Source of the DNA: Symsagittifera roscoffensis
Taxonomy: Eukaryota > Xenacoelomorpha > Acoela > Convolutidae
NCBI RefSeq assembly: GCF_963678635.1
Contig: NC_087071.1
Coordinates: 28,865,325-28,925,324, forward strand
DNA length: 60,000 nt
Direction: 5' to 3'
Shown: positions 25,497-34,850 of the stretch, one piece after another
Layout of the letters: each line of letters opens with the position of its first letter
Position numbering within the stretch: the stretch's first letter is position 1
The notes under the pieces: model-generated
What the model was told of the DNA's origin: nothing
The model's input: the letters and a program-made list of their open reading frames with translations, nothing else
Database searches by the model: none
Made by a program: the position numbers and the translations under genes

Positions 25497-25700
25497 GGCG
25501 CGGATCTATTTCTCGAAGGTTATGGGGCCGATTTTGAGCTCTCCCAAACCCCTATAAGGACCGCAATTTGAACAAATTTTCTGTGCCACATGCAAATTTG
25601 AAAAAAAGCGAAAAAAGCGCAATATTTTGACCAACAGACTGCCTTTTTTTCGGCGCGCGATCCCCCCTCAAATTTAGTGTAGATTGGCTCCAAAGACGCC
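25497..25700. repeat. Dispersed repeat, copy 1
   Basis: The stretch from GCGCGGATCT through GAGCTCTCCCAAACCCCTAT, GAACAAATTTTCTGTGCC and the GGCGCGCGATCCCCCCTC end is related to 47450-47680 in the same orientation. This indicates an interspersed repeat family, probably a degraded non-autonomous transposon. Ends are not defined. Confidence 0.55.
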
Positions 25701-25703
25701 CTA

Positions 25704-25966
25704 GAAAACTTTTAAGGTCGGTCAGCTATAAATGAATATCTCAAAATAGTACAAAGGGGAGAATTACTGGGAGATATATATATATAGATATAAATTGTTT
25801 TTTTTCACACCCTCAAACCACTTTATGTCGAAGTTGAAAACTTTTAAGGTCAGTCAGCTATAAATGGATATCTCAAAATAGTAAAAAAGGGGAGATATAC
25901 TGGGAGATATATATAGATATAAATTGTTTTTTTTTTCAAACCCTCAAACCACTTTATGTCAAAGTG
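25704..25966. repeat. Tandem duplication, two units of about 131 bp
   Basis: GAAAACTTTTAAGGTC(G/A)GTCAGC starts at 25704 and 25836, and a partial third start (GGAAAACG) lies at 25966. Both units contain a TATATATAGATATAAATTG tract and a CCCTCAAACCACTTTATGTC block, and differ by a handful of bases. Confidence 0.85.
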
Positions 25967-27084
25967 GAAAACGTATCAAGTGTATTATCAAAATGTCTGC
26001 AAAAAATGAAGTTAATTTTAGACAACAAATTACTTTCGCAATTTCACAATGGATGTCACCATAATTTTGTCTAAAAGTTCACAAAGAAATCAGCAAAGGG
26101 CATCTAAAAGTCTCTAGTTTCATCAACAAGACTGTCCAATTATCTTGCCAGACATTCTATGATATCTAACAACACTCCCAACACTTAAACAAAATTGACA
26201 AATTAAAGTGAAAAATGTCTGTCAAAATTTAAAGCCTGACTGGCTCACTTTTTGTCCGATGTTCGTAACGAAAGTAACGGAATATTTGCTCTCGGGGTGG
26301 GTTTCTTTTCTTCAGACAAACTTCGACTTTTTAACTAACCGTTTTGACAGAATTTTTTTTGTCATTCAAAAACTTTTGTTGTCTTGAGCTTAAATTGGAA
26401 TTAGATATTTCACCTGTGATCATTTTTCGTGAAGTTTAAAGGTTGCCAATTTGGCCAATTTGGGAAATTTAACGCTCGACATATTTTGCGCTATTAACAC
26501 TTAAGTGGATATTTAATCCGTCTTAGAAATTGTTCCAAATTGCTTGAAGGAAGTTTTTTTAGCTCATTCAATTTGTAACTAGGAGCGAAATCTATCATTT
26601 TGTACTTTGTATAGCGTGTGGGGGGATTTTTTTATACAAACATTTCAAAAGTAAAAAAAAATCGTTTTTTTTTAAATTCCCACTAAATTTTTAAAATTGT
26701 TATTGCTCTTTAAGAGGTAGTCGGTATTTTCAGGGCTTCGCCCCTATACGAGCAGTCTTGTTTTTGTTAAGCAAAATTTATCATTTGTGTGTAATGTTCC
26801 GTGTTATCCGTGTTTGTGTGTTGTCATTTGTTTTAACTTGTGTGTGTTATGTTTCAATTTGTGTTCACATTCATGAGTTAAACATACTCTAACTTCTCGT
26901 CTCATCGAATTTTCTTCTTCAACAATTTTTTTTGTGCATAATTGCACCGAAAAAATTTATTGTTTTTGCATTATATCTAGATGTGTTTCTAAAAGGAAGC
27001 CAGAGATATACCTTTCATTTTGATATGTTGGTTCCCGTACCCAGCGAAGGCTGTTTTTCTGGATAGAATTGTTTTACAGATTAC

Positions 27085-27088
27085 CTAG
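27085..27088. repeat. Target-site duplication (left copy), CTAG
   Basis: CTAG immediately precedes the left LTR and is repeated immediately after the right LTR (45966-45969). A 4-bp duplication is in the range known for Ty3/gypsy integrases. The duplicated tetramer is itself a palindrome. Confidence 0.85.
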
Positions 27089-27498
27089 TGAGTTAGGACC
27101 GAGTTGGTTAACTCATAGAGTAATTTCGGATAGGGTACACCGTCTGCTCGTCACGCTATCTTATTTTCGGCCGGATAGATTCGTGCAACTTCTTAGTCTA
27201 ATACCGATCCTAATCTTACTCTTATACTATCTAGTCTCAGGTTGTTTAACTAGTCTCTGCTAGGCTCAATAGATCTAGGGTATACTGGTTTATTGCGGCT
27301 GCTGAAGTGCTCGGGAGAGTCCAACTAATTTCTAAGTTAAATTCAAATCTCTCTGGTGCTGAAATTACAAGTAACTTCAGCACTTACAAATAAGTGGGTT
27401 GTTAGTTAGATGGATCATGATTGGTTAATATTAAATACTTTACATTGGTAAAATATCTAAATTATCCAATCATAAAATGTAGTTTAGATCAGGTTCCA
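27089..27498 (-). repeat. 3' LTR (left copy), 410 bp
   Basis: Begins TGAGTTAGGACC and ends ATCAGGTTCCA on the plus strand, so TG...CA. It reads identical to the right LTR throughout. An AATAAA signal on the minus strand at 27294-27289 could serve as the polyadenylation signal of the element's RNA. The short open frame in it (27069-27263) is not a gene. Confidence 0.95.
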
Positions 27499-29114
27499 CC
27501 CATCCGGGTTTTACAGAGTTTTTTAGAATAGTTCTTCTGCAATTCGAAGGATGGATGATGGACGTTGGTGTTTGGCGAACATCATATTTCTTCTGTTTCC
27601 TTTTTGTTAAAGAAGTTCCAGGAAGCTGGAGTTAGAGACATAAGACGTTGTGTCTTCTAGTGACAACGACTAAGTCTTTGCAACAAACTCAAATCTGATT
27701 TCAGAATGGTTTGCTATGTCAGGTTTTTTTGTTCTGCGTGGAGAACTTCTTTTGTGTCTGATCTTAGTTTGGGAATGGCGTGGAGATTGTGCGTGGAGGG
27801 GATGCCTGGTTACTCGGATCTGTACGTATACTTGAACATCGAGGTGGTCATTGGTCTAGTTCAATGAAGTCCTTTTCTGCGAAGTCAAGTCGTACTCTAA
27901 ATCCTTTGAGTTGTGATTGTGAGTGGCATATCGATTGTGGTTGGCCATTCTCTCTCGAGCGTAGTGGGGTCGTTTTGTCTTTAGATGTTCGTCCTTGGTG
28001 TTGTATTCTGATCTATGTATTGCATAATGTAATTTACATTTTATAAAACATTTATTAGTTTAATGTTTTTTAATTATGATTTTAGTTAGTTGTTTTCACA
28101 AAAGCTTTTTGTTTTAGTTCGGTTATTTTGAAGAGTTACTCACACTTGAGTAGCTCTTATTAAAAATAGAGGTGTGGTCACAAAGCGTGGATGTAGCGCG
28201 ATGGGTTAGGCCGGCTATAGAGCATGCTCAGGACGTCCTTCCTGGTGGGTTAGGCCAGGAATGGGAGTATGATTTCATGCGGTTTTTGTGAGGGGTCCTG
28301 TTATGTGACAACGTTTTATGTTGGGTTTGTTGTGGTTTTTCTTATGTCTTGTTGGTTATGTCCTTTTTCCAAAAAGTAAATTGTTCGTGGTATGGGTTTG
28401 TCTTTCGACTTTTTTGTGTTTTATTATTTCTTTCTTAGACTTTATAATAGTCTTCAAAAGAATAAATTATCCAGTTTTAAACTGGGTTATTCCGGTTTGG
28501 GTACCGTTGGTTTCCTTTTCTTAGTCATGCTGTTATTCTATGATTTGTGGTATTTAGTAAGCTGCGTTGGTTAGTTTTGTTTAGTATATGATTCCTTTCC
28601 AACCGGGTTAAAGGAAAGTTTGAAACATGTTATTATATGTTAGAGTTGTTGAGTGTGAAAACTTGAAACTGAAAATCATTATTTTTAAACAATTCTTCGT
28701 GGGCGAGCTGTGCGAGTGTGGATAGAATTTCTGTGCGAATGAATGAAAATATCAAAAGGTTAGTACTGCAATTGCATTTTATTAATTTACTGCATAGAAT
28801 TTGGAAATTTACTGCTAGTTATGGGGGAATTTTAAGTTACAAATTTTCATTATAATTAGATTTACTGCTTGTGGGGAAAATTTTAGAAATGAATTTACTG
28901 CATTGGTATTAAATTTATAAATTTATAAGTGTAAGAGATTAATAGAATTGTTGAAGTCTGTTTGATGAAATTTGCGATCTTTATTTGTTTTTTGTGGTTT
29001 TTGTAGGTGATCGTCGGATGAAGGCTAAAAATCTAAGGAAAACATGGATAAAGTATGGTGAGTTTTTTAATATTTCAATTAGTTAGTTATATTCATTTAA
29101 TTCATACTTACCTG
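27499..29114 (-). other. 3' untranslated region of the retroelement
   Basis: About 1.6 kb between the last ORF and the 3' LTR. I see no convincing ORF on the sense (minus) strand. Plus-strand frames at 27780-28046 and 28318-28524 appear to be products of the T/G bias. It contains two GGGTTAGGCC motifs (28204 and 28247), a CCAGTTTTAAACTGG palindrome near 28470 and the TTTACTGC repeat cluster (28785-28901). The purine run just before the 3' LTR is short (GGATGGG, 27505-27499 on the minus strand), so the polypurine tract is weakly supported. Confidence 0.55.
28785..28901. repeat. Four ATTTACTGC motifs in the element's 3' region
   Basis: ATTTACTGC occurs at 28785, 28807, 28860 and 28893 on the plus strand, each followed by A/T and G-rich bases. 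The spacing is 22-53 bp. The regular recurrence in an otherwise non-coding part of the element suggests a cis-acting RNA or DNA site, but the role is unknown. Confidence 0.6.
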
Positions 29115-30920
29115 TTAGTCGTCGGGGAAAAAACCGTGGGGGAAGATGTCGTGAATTAGTTCTGAAGTTGTTAGTAGTTTAGCTAAGATGCGGATGATAT
29201 TTTTAGTCTGAAGCAGTGGCCAAAGCAATTGGAGTGCCTTGATAGTGGTTAGTTCTTCAGTGCCAACTGCAAACTCATAAGGTGTGTTTTGGATTAGATT
29301 ATATAATTTGTGATTGAATTTAGTGTTGTGGATGAATTCTAAAATTGGGATTTCTATAGGTTGTACAAACTCGTGCGGGATAAGGAAGGGTCGGGATTCT
29401 TCGGCGTTGAAGGTCTTGGTGATGGGACAGAAGATGTACATTTGGGTTATGGGATCATAATTACGAAGAATACCATGGAGGTTAGTGTCTTTAATACAAT
29501 ATGTGAAATTTAGGAAAAATGGTGAAGTGTATTTGGAATTAATGAATTGAAAACGATGGTGTGGTTGTCTAGAGGGTGTGTGTAGGTCAAAGTGATTTTG
29601 GATGAAGCGATAATAACTATATGTGTGGGTTTGTTTAGTGCGCAACATAATATCGTGTGAGCAGTGTAAATCTCTTTCGTGTGGTGCAAGGAAATGAAAG
29701 GTTAGTGAAAATATTTGGAAGCGTTCTTTAAAACTTTCGTATGCTTGTGTGTCTGTTAGTGCTTCTGAAATAATGTGATCAAACTTTCGATCGAAGATGT
29801 TTAGTGTAAATATATATGGTGTCTTGATGAAAAATTTCTCGGTAATTTGTGGATTAGCGAAGCGATCGTCGTCTAAGAATTGATCTTGGTTAGCTCTGAT
29901 GATGTTGTGATCATAGTATTCGAGTGTATATTCGTTAGCTCTAGGTGCAGTGTGTGTTTTTAGTGATTTTTTATATCCAACGTAAGTAAATTGTCTAGCG
30001 GTTAGTGGTGTAGTGAGTTGATATAGCATGTCCGTATTTCGCTCTATATCGATGTGAGTGTTAGATAAAGGTAAGCAAAGAGGGTTAGTAAAATGATAAT
30101 ATGAGGTCCAAGAGAGAGTGGGCATTAAAACGTATTCATCTACAAAGTTGCGTGTTTCGTTAGTGTCGTGGGGGGTGTTTAAGGTGTATTGTGGGAATGA
30201 GGGTAAGGTGATGGCTAAAAATTCTTTTGTGTTAGTATGCTTGGGGTGGTTGATGTATTCACGGGCTGTTCCTGGTTTTGCTGGGAAAGGATGGTTGGGG
30301 AACTTTCTTTTAAAAGTGCGGTAAGCTCTATTAGTGTTGAGTGAAGATTCAGTTGATGTGGATGATGGTGCTAATGATTCAGTATAATTTGAAGAGGGTG
30401 TAGGGGTAGGGGGGTTGGATGAGTTTATTGTGGAGGAGATTTGGTTTATGGTTGGGGTATTAAGGTGGTAGGGTTGTTGTTGAAGGGTAATAAAATTATC
30501 TAGCTCTGGGGAGATTCGGGGGGTGTCTGGAGAATGAGATGATTGGTCAGAATGGTATGAGGAGTAAGTTGGGGTAACTTGGGAAGCATAAGAGGGTGTG
30601 GGAGTGATTGGGTCAGGGTTATTGGATAATATGGGTTGAAAAGGGGGTTGAGAAAAATTAGAAGAGTTATGAAAATTATTGGATGGGGATGGTTCTGAGT
30701 CGGCAAATTCATCGGGGGTTTCAATATTCGGGTTATTGAGTTGTGAGATGGAATATAAAACTGAGATGTGTGAATTAGTGTCGGAATTCATGCCTGATGT
30801 TACATTACTAGATGGAAAATCGGGTGGCGGAAAAGCAAAAAGTGGTATTATTGGGATTGGAGAGGTAAGATTGGTTGGGTGGGAATTTGATCGGTGTAGT
30901 GATCCAAGTTGGCGGCTCAT
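29115..30920 (-). CDS. Retroelement accessory protein, 601 aa, unknown function
   Basis: Last ORF of the element. Its ATG overlaps the env stop codon as ATGA (30920-30917). Residues 1 to about 190 are Ser/Pro/Thr/Asn-rich and probably disordered. A basic patch (RTFKRKFPNHPFPAKPG) follows near residue 205. From about residue 230 to the end the sequence looks like a folded domain with many aromatic residues, few Cys and no signal peptide or membrane segment. I do not recognise a domain. Its overlap with env suggests expression by termination-reinitiation on the same RNA, or by splicing. It may be a regulatory, matrix-like or RNA-binding factor, but nothing in the sequence decides this. The intact length argues for function. 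Confidence 0.85.
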   Translation of the reverse strand: MSRQLGSLHRSNSHPTNLTSPIPIIPLFAFPPPDFPSSNVTSGMNSDTNSHISVLYSISQLNNPNIETPDEFADSEPSPSNNFHNSSNFSQPPFQPILSNNPDPITPTPSYASQVTPTYSSYHSDQSSHSPDTPRISPELDNFITLQQQPYHLNTPTINQISSTINSSNPPTPTPSSNYTESLAPSSTSTESSLNTNRAYRTFKRKFPNHPFPAKPGTAREYINHPKHTNTKEFLAITLPSFPQYTLNTPHDTNETRNFVDEYVLMPTLSWTSYYHFTNPLCLPLSNTHIDIERNTDMLYQLTTPLTARQFTYVGYKKSLKTHTAPRANEYTLEYYDHNIIRANQDQFLDDDRFANPQITEKFFIKTPYIFTLNIFDRKFDHIISEALTDTQAYESFKERFQIFSLTFHFLAPHERDLHCSHDIMLRTKQTHTYSYYRFIQNHFDLHTPSRQPHHRFQFINSKYTSPFFLNFTYCIKDTNLHGILRNYDPITQMYIFCPITKTFNAEESRPFLIPHEFVQPIEIPILEFIHNTKFNHKLYNLIQNTPYEFAVGTEELTTIKALQLLWPLLQTKNIIRILAKLLTTSELIHDIFPHGFFPDD

Positions 30921-33535
30921 CGTGGGCTAAAAAAATGATTATTTTGAGACTGAAAAGCGGTGGTATGGGGTTGTTCAATAATTTGTTCATAAGTATTATC
31001 ATCTTGTGACTGGTGTGTCATTATATGTTGAATGGGACTTTGTGATGTGGTGAGTCGAAAATTTGGATTATGTGTGATGGCTAAATTTCGAAAATTTCGT
31101 GGGACTAGGGATAGTGGATGGTTATTTGGTAGGGGTGGTAATTGTGGTGCCGTTGGCGTTATGTCTACATTGTTATGTTCTTCGTCGTATGTATTTTGTC
31201 GTGTTGCTATTTTTGTGTTATATTCTTTTATTTGTGCGTCTAAAAGAATTTTGTTTATAGATGTAGAAAAGATTCCAAAAAATCCTGCAAAGAGTATGCG
31301 TGCTACGCTTGCTTGTCTGTTTACTTGTGTGTGTATAGCACATGTGTTGTAGATTCCTTTTAAAAGTGAGAAAAGAAATCCAATAAAGTTAAACATTGCG
31401 TATAAAATAGTCAATTTTTCTAAGTTGTAGTAGGGCCATCCTAGAAAATCGAGGATCTCATTTTTGAGTGTAACAAAGCTAAAAATGTTAATTGGTGATA
31501 TATCTTGGGGACGGTATTTTTCACCGTTTAGATATATATAATCTTTAATGTCTTTAAAATATCCGCTATAGTCTTGCGTGTAGATATCGGCAAATCCTGC
31601 GGTTTCTGCAAGTTTGCGTAAATTTTGGTCTATTGATTGTCTTTGTATAGTGTCCATTTGTGTTAATAATTCTTGGAATTGTTGTGTTCTAATGTGATGT
31701 TGAATATCTGATTTTGAATAGATTCCTATTGATTGTAAGTCTATATTTGGGTTTCGAGCAATAGCGCGAATGCTTTCTGGTGAAAATTTTTTGAGTGATT
31801 GCATTAATGTGGGATATGGAGTGAGAAGATAATATTTATTTTCATCAGGGTTTAGTTGTACTACATTGTGGCTGTTTTCTGATCCACATGGGACTGCGGT
31901 ATCCCAGAAATAGGTTCTTCGTGAAAGTGTATCCACGAAATGTACTTTATTCTTATAAAAGATAGAGATTCTTTTATAACATCGTTTATCTTCAAAAACG
32001 TATAGTGGTGATATTTTTTTAGTACAAGTATAAAACCATAAGATGTTTCCTTCATAGTCTAAAAAATTTGATCTATTTCCAGATAATAAGTATCCTGCAT
32101 AGGGTATTTTTAATACTGCTAGTGCAAGTGATTGTAATATTTGTGTTCGTTCTAATTCGCATAGTTGGTGTAGTGTTTCTAATTCGGAGAGTGACATTTC
32201 TTGAAAAATTCGGCTAATTGTATAATCTAGTTTCATATCTAAATGAATATCATAGTGGATATTACCGAAATATGTAGTATTCATTAGTGATAATTCTTGT
32301 AAGCGTGTGCTTCTGGTGTCATGGGGTTTTAGATGTCCACCAGGTTGTCCGTTGCTTTTTTCAAAATTAACTGGTATATAGGATGTTCCTTCGTTTGGAG
32401 GATGACCTGTGGCATATGGGTCGATTTTTACTTTTCCAGTGGTCATGTCGAATCCTTTTTCGTATTCAACTAATATTTCGGAGTATTGTGTTTTGTGAAG
32501 TGGGTTTCTGTATTTACATGCAAGTTCTGTTTCTTGATATATTTGAAAACGTGTCAATTTATTTTCTATATTGTCTATGTTTCTAAAATTAGAACTTAGT
32601 TTTCGTGATGGATGGACTTGTTCATATGGAATTGATTGTATAAAATATTTTTCGTGAAATTTTATCATACGAGCGTGTATTTTTGCTACTTGAAATGTTG
32701 TACATGTATCTTCGGGGAACCAAACAATTGTTGCTTGTGTTCTCGTTGTAGGGTCGCAATAACCTTGATCATTTTTACAAGGTAATCGGATTCCTTGATA
32801 GATCATTGTATTATCTGATAAATCTCGTGTTAGTTGTATTTTTTCGAGTTGTATTTTCCAATCGAAAAACATTATTTCTTGGTATCCTTTATTTTTTGTG
32901 TCTGCTTTGCAGTTTGATGGGTCATTTATACCAATGTGTGGTATCCAATGTTTATCGTGTAGGTCATAGGTTAATCGTCCGTGTGCGCCGTTATACGGGT
33001 ATTTTTCGTCTAGTTTTATATGTCCTTGGTGTCTTTCAAGTTGTGATTGATGTACAGAGTCTGGAAAAACTTGAAAATTAACTAACTTTCTTTGGGAGTT
33101 TTTATTTTGTGTGATGTTTAGTCTAAGTAATTCATTTTTACAATCGTCGGGATTGAGGTGTAAAAGACGTTCTATATTACTTTGATAGAATGATTCATGG
33201 TCAAGTCGGTTTTTGTTTCCGTTCGAGACTTGTGAACAATGTACTTTCTTTTCGGAAAATGTTGCTGTGAATTTATAACCTGTAACTGTTGTTGCTCGGG
33301 CTTTTGAATAGAGTGTCGCTATTACATCTGTGGTTTCTATAGCTTGTGGTTCTGTTTCACATTGTGATACTTGATTTATTGCATATTTATGTAGTGTTTT
33401 TTGTTCATTTTCTTCACAATCGTAATGTGTTACTAATAAATCTTGTGGTCCTGTACGAGGAGAAGGGTTTATGTTTTGATTTGAGATTACTAGAAAAAGG
33501 AGTTGGAGAAAAATTAATAATTTTAGAATATACAT
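30917..33535 (-). CDS. env: Envelope-like transmembrane glycoprotein, 872 aa
   Basis: Starts at ATG 33535 with a hydrophobic signal peptide (about residues 1-18). The long ectodomain has many Cys and a few N-glycosylation sites (for example in LNITQ, MNTTYF and GNRSNF). A Cys-containing block near residues 255-285 has a Gly-Tyr-Cys then a Trp-Phe-Pro...Cys arrangement. This recalls class III (gB-like) glycoproteins of chuvirus-type viruses, an impression only. Near residues 706-735 a strong membrane segment occurs (YAMFNFIGFLFSLLKG), with a second hydrophobic stretch near 745-762. A Pro/Gln/Asn-rich tail of about 110 residues, presumably cytoplasmic, completes it. It occupies the env position of a retrovirus, 3' of pol. 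It overlaps the upstream start-less frame by 13 nt and the downstream ORF by 4 nt. No stop or frameshift was seen. Whether it mediates fusion cannot be told from sequence alone. Confidence 0.85.
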   Translation of the reverse strand: MYILKLLIFLQLLFLVISNQNINPSPRTGPQDLLVTHYDCEENEQKTLHKYAINQVSQCETEPQAIETTDVIATLYSKARATTVTGYKFTATFSEKKVHCSQVSNGNKNRLDHESFYQSNIERLLHLNPDDCKNELLRLNITQNKNSQRKLVNFQVFPDSVHQSQLERHQGHIKLDEKYPYNGAHGRLTYDLHDKHWIPHIGINDPSNCKADTKNKGYQEIMFFDWKIQLEKIQLTRDLSDNTMIYQGIRLPCKNDQGYCDPTTRTQATIVWFPEDTCTTFQVAKIHARMIKFHEKYFIQSIPYEQVHPSRKLSSNFRNIDNIENKLTRFQIYQETELACKYRNPLHKTQYSEILVEYEKGFDMTTGKVKIDPYATGHPPNEGTSYIPVNFEKSNGQPGGHLKPHDTRSTRLQELSLMNTTYFGNIHYDIHLDMKLDYTISRIFQEMSLSELETLHQLCELERTQILQSLALAVLKIPYAGYLLSGNRSNFLDYEGNILWFYTCTKKISPLYVFEDKRCYKRISIFYKNKVHFVDTLSRRTYFWDTAVPCGSENSHNVVQLNPDENKYYLLTPYPTLMQSLKKFSPESIRAIARNPNIDLQSIGIYSKSDIQHHIRTQQFQELLTQMDTIQRQSIDQNLRKLAETAGFADIYTQDYSGYFKDIKDYIYLNGEKYRPQDISPINIFSFVTLKNEILDFLGWPYYNLEKLTILYAMFNFIGFLFSLLKGIYNTCAIHTQVNRQASVARILFAGFFGIFSTSINKILLDAQIKEYNTKIATRQNTYDEEHNNVDITPTAPQLPPLPNNHPLSLVPRNFRNLAITHNPNFRLTTSQSPIQHIMTHQSQDDNTYEQIIEQPHTTAFQSQNNHFFSPR

Positions 33536-34602
33536 GTGTATGATAATCCTGAGTACGGATTATAAAATGTAATGTAGCCAATTGTGTTTTTGGTATATCT
33601 GTCGTATTTGTATATTACTTCAGTAGTTATAAACGGTGGTGGTAGTGATTGAGCTGTTATGTTAGGTGGATTTAATGGGTAGGGATGTTGGGTAATATTA
33701 TTTAACTTAACTGTGATTTCAAACTTTAATTGTAAACTGTTTTGTTGGAGTATTTGAATATTGTGATCACGGATATCGTTGTGAATATCTTGGCGATATT
33801 GTAATCTATTAAGTGCCCAGTTATGAAGGCGGTTACTTTCTTGATGTTGTCCAAATAGTGGTGGAGGTGCTGTAAATGTATTCCAATCTAGTCTTAAGGG
33901 AATATTTATTGATGATTGTTCTCGATATCTGGCGTCGAGATTATTTGGAAAATTTAAGTTAAAAGGTGGTGGTGAAATCTGGCTTATTGATGGTGTTGAT
34001 GGTAGTGATAATGTTTCTGGTAGTGATGAGGATGTTGTTGTATCCGTAGAAATATCTATGGGGTCATTGACTAAATTTGGTTCACCTTGTGTAAATGAAT
34101 GTGTAGTCCAATATGGAAATCGTGATGTTTGGTTTGTGGGGTTGAAAGGATTTTCACGTATTTGCTCAGATGTTGGTGTTGAACCTAAGTAATCTGATGG
34201 TAGGCTTGAGGTGCTACGTTGTGAAAGAAGCGTAGGGGTTTCTGGTAATATACCAATGGGGTTTTCTGGAGTGTTTTGTGATGGGGATTGAGGTATATCA
34301 AAATGAACTCGTGGAGTTTGAAAATTTCTGTTTCGTCGAGAATGTATAATTTGTCTATTTATTTCGACTGTATTTTGGTTTTGACTAGGATTTCTTATTC
34401 TGCTTAGTTCTTGTAGTGTTGGGTATAGGTTATATGTTGGTTCGCTTAAAGGTGCTTGTCGTTGAACTGGTTCTAGTGGTTCTGATAAACGAGCATGTCG
34501 TTCTTCAAAAGTGTATGGATTGTCTTGAAAAGAAATTCGTGTAGATGTTTGAGGATTTTGAGTAATTGAAGGTGGTGTTTGGTTATCTTGGGATGATGTC
34601 GG
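33523..34602 (-). CDS. 359-codon open frame without a start codon, upstream of env
   Basis: Read line by line, the minus strand from 34602 (after TAA at 34605-34603) to TAA at 33525-33523 has no stop and no ATG, TTG or CTG in frame. The product is Pro/Ser/Thr/Asn/Gln-rich in its first 230 residues. It then becomes more ordered, with an aromatic and charged segment (LDWNTFTAPPPLFGQHQ) and a hydrophobic end. Codon usage (A- and C-ending, no G) matches gag-pol and env, and the last 13 nt overlap the env start. It therefore looks coding but cannot start by itself. Possible routes are splicing from an upstream exon (an acceptor-like TTTCTTTTCAAG lies near 34525), readthrough of the TAA, or non-AUG initiation. 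Confidence 0.7.
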   Translation of the reverse strand, partial: PTSSQDNQTPPSITQNPQTSTRISFQDNPYTFEERHARLSEPLEPVQRQAPLSEPTYNLYPTLQELSRIRNPSQNQNTVEINRQIIHSRRNRNFQTPRVHFDIPQSPSQNTPENPIGILPETPTLLSQRSTSSLPSDYLGSTPTSEQIRENPFNPTNQTSRFPYWTTHSFTQGEPNLVNDPIDISTDTTTSSSLPETLSLPSTPSISQISPPPFNLNFPNNLDARYREQSSINIPLRLDWNTFTAPPPLFGQHQESNRLHNWALNRLQYRQDIHNDIRDHNIQILQQNSLQLKFEITVKLNNITQHPYPLNPPNITAQSLPPPFITTEVIYKYDRYTKNTIGYITFYNPYSGLSYTCIF

Positions 34603-34661
34603 TTAAGACTGACTTTGTGACTTTTGGGTAGCAATTTTTGATAGTTTTTTGAATTATTACT

Positions 34662-34850
34662 TTAGTGAGAAATTTTGTGTTTATTATAATATTCTTCCAA
34701 AAAAAGAATTAGAAGGATTGTTGCTAGGGCAAATGTGAGGATTGCTTTCTTTATACATTTACATATTGTCAAAATGAGGGATGATAAGAATGCTATGAAA
34801 ATTACAAACAATAAAAAAATATCAGTTCTACTGAAAATTTTTCGTATCAT
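34662..34850 (-). CDS. Small hydrophobic protein, 62 aa, two membrane segments
   Basis: ATG at 34850-34848 overlaps the TGA of the previous ORF as ATGA. The protein has a basic N-terminus, a strongly hydrophobic segment (residues about 11-29), a short Cys/Lys loop (CKCIKK) and a second hydrophobic segment (about 37-51), then a polar, basic tail. Size and topology resemble small viral membrane proteins of the viroporin kind, which is an analogy and not homology. It lies between pol and env in the element. Confidence 0.65.
   Translation of the reverse strand: MIRKIFSRTDIFLLFVIFIAFLSSLILTICKCIKKAILTFALATILLILFLEEYYNKHKISH

Noticed and set aside
27069-27263. 64-codon plus-strand ORF, also present as the end of 45503-45730
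   Set aside because: Both lie in the two LTR copies and run against the element's transcription, so the repeated peptide is a by-product of the LTR.
27499-27512. Polypurine tract before the 3' LTR
   Set aside because: Only a short purine run (GGATGGG) interrupted by pyrimidines; too weak to list as a separate feature.
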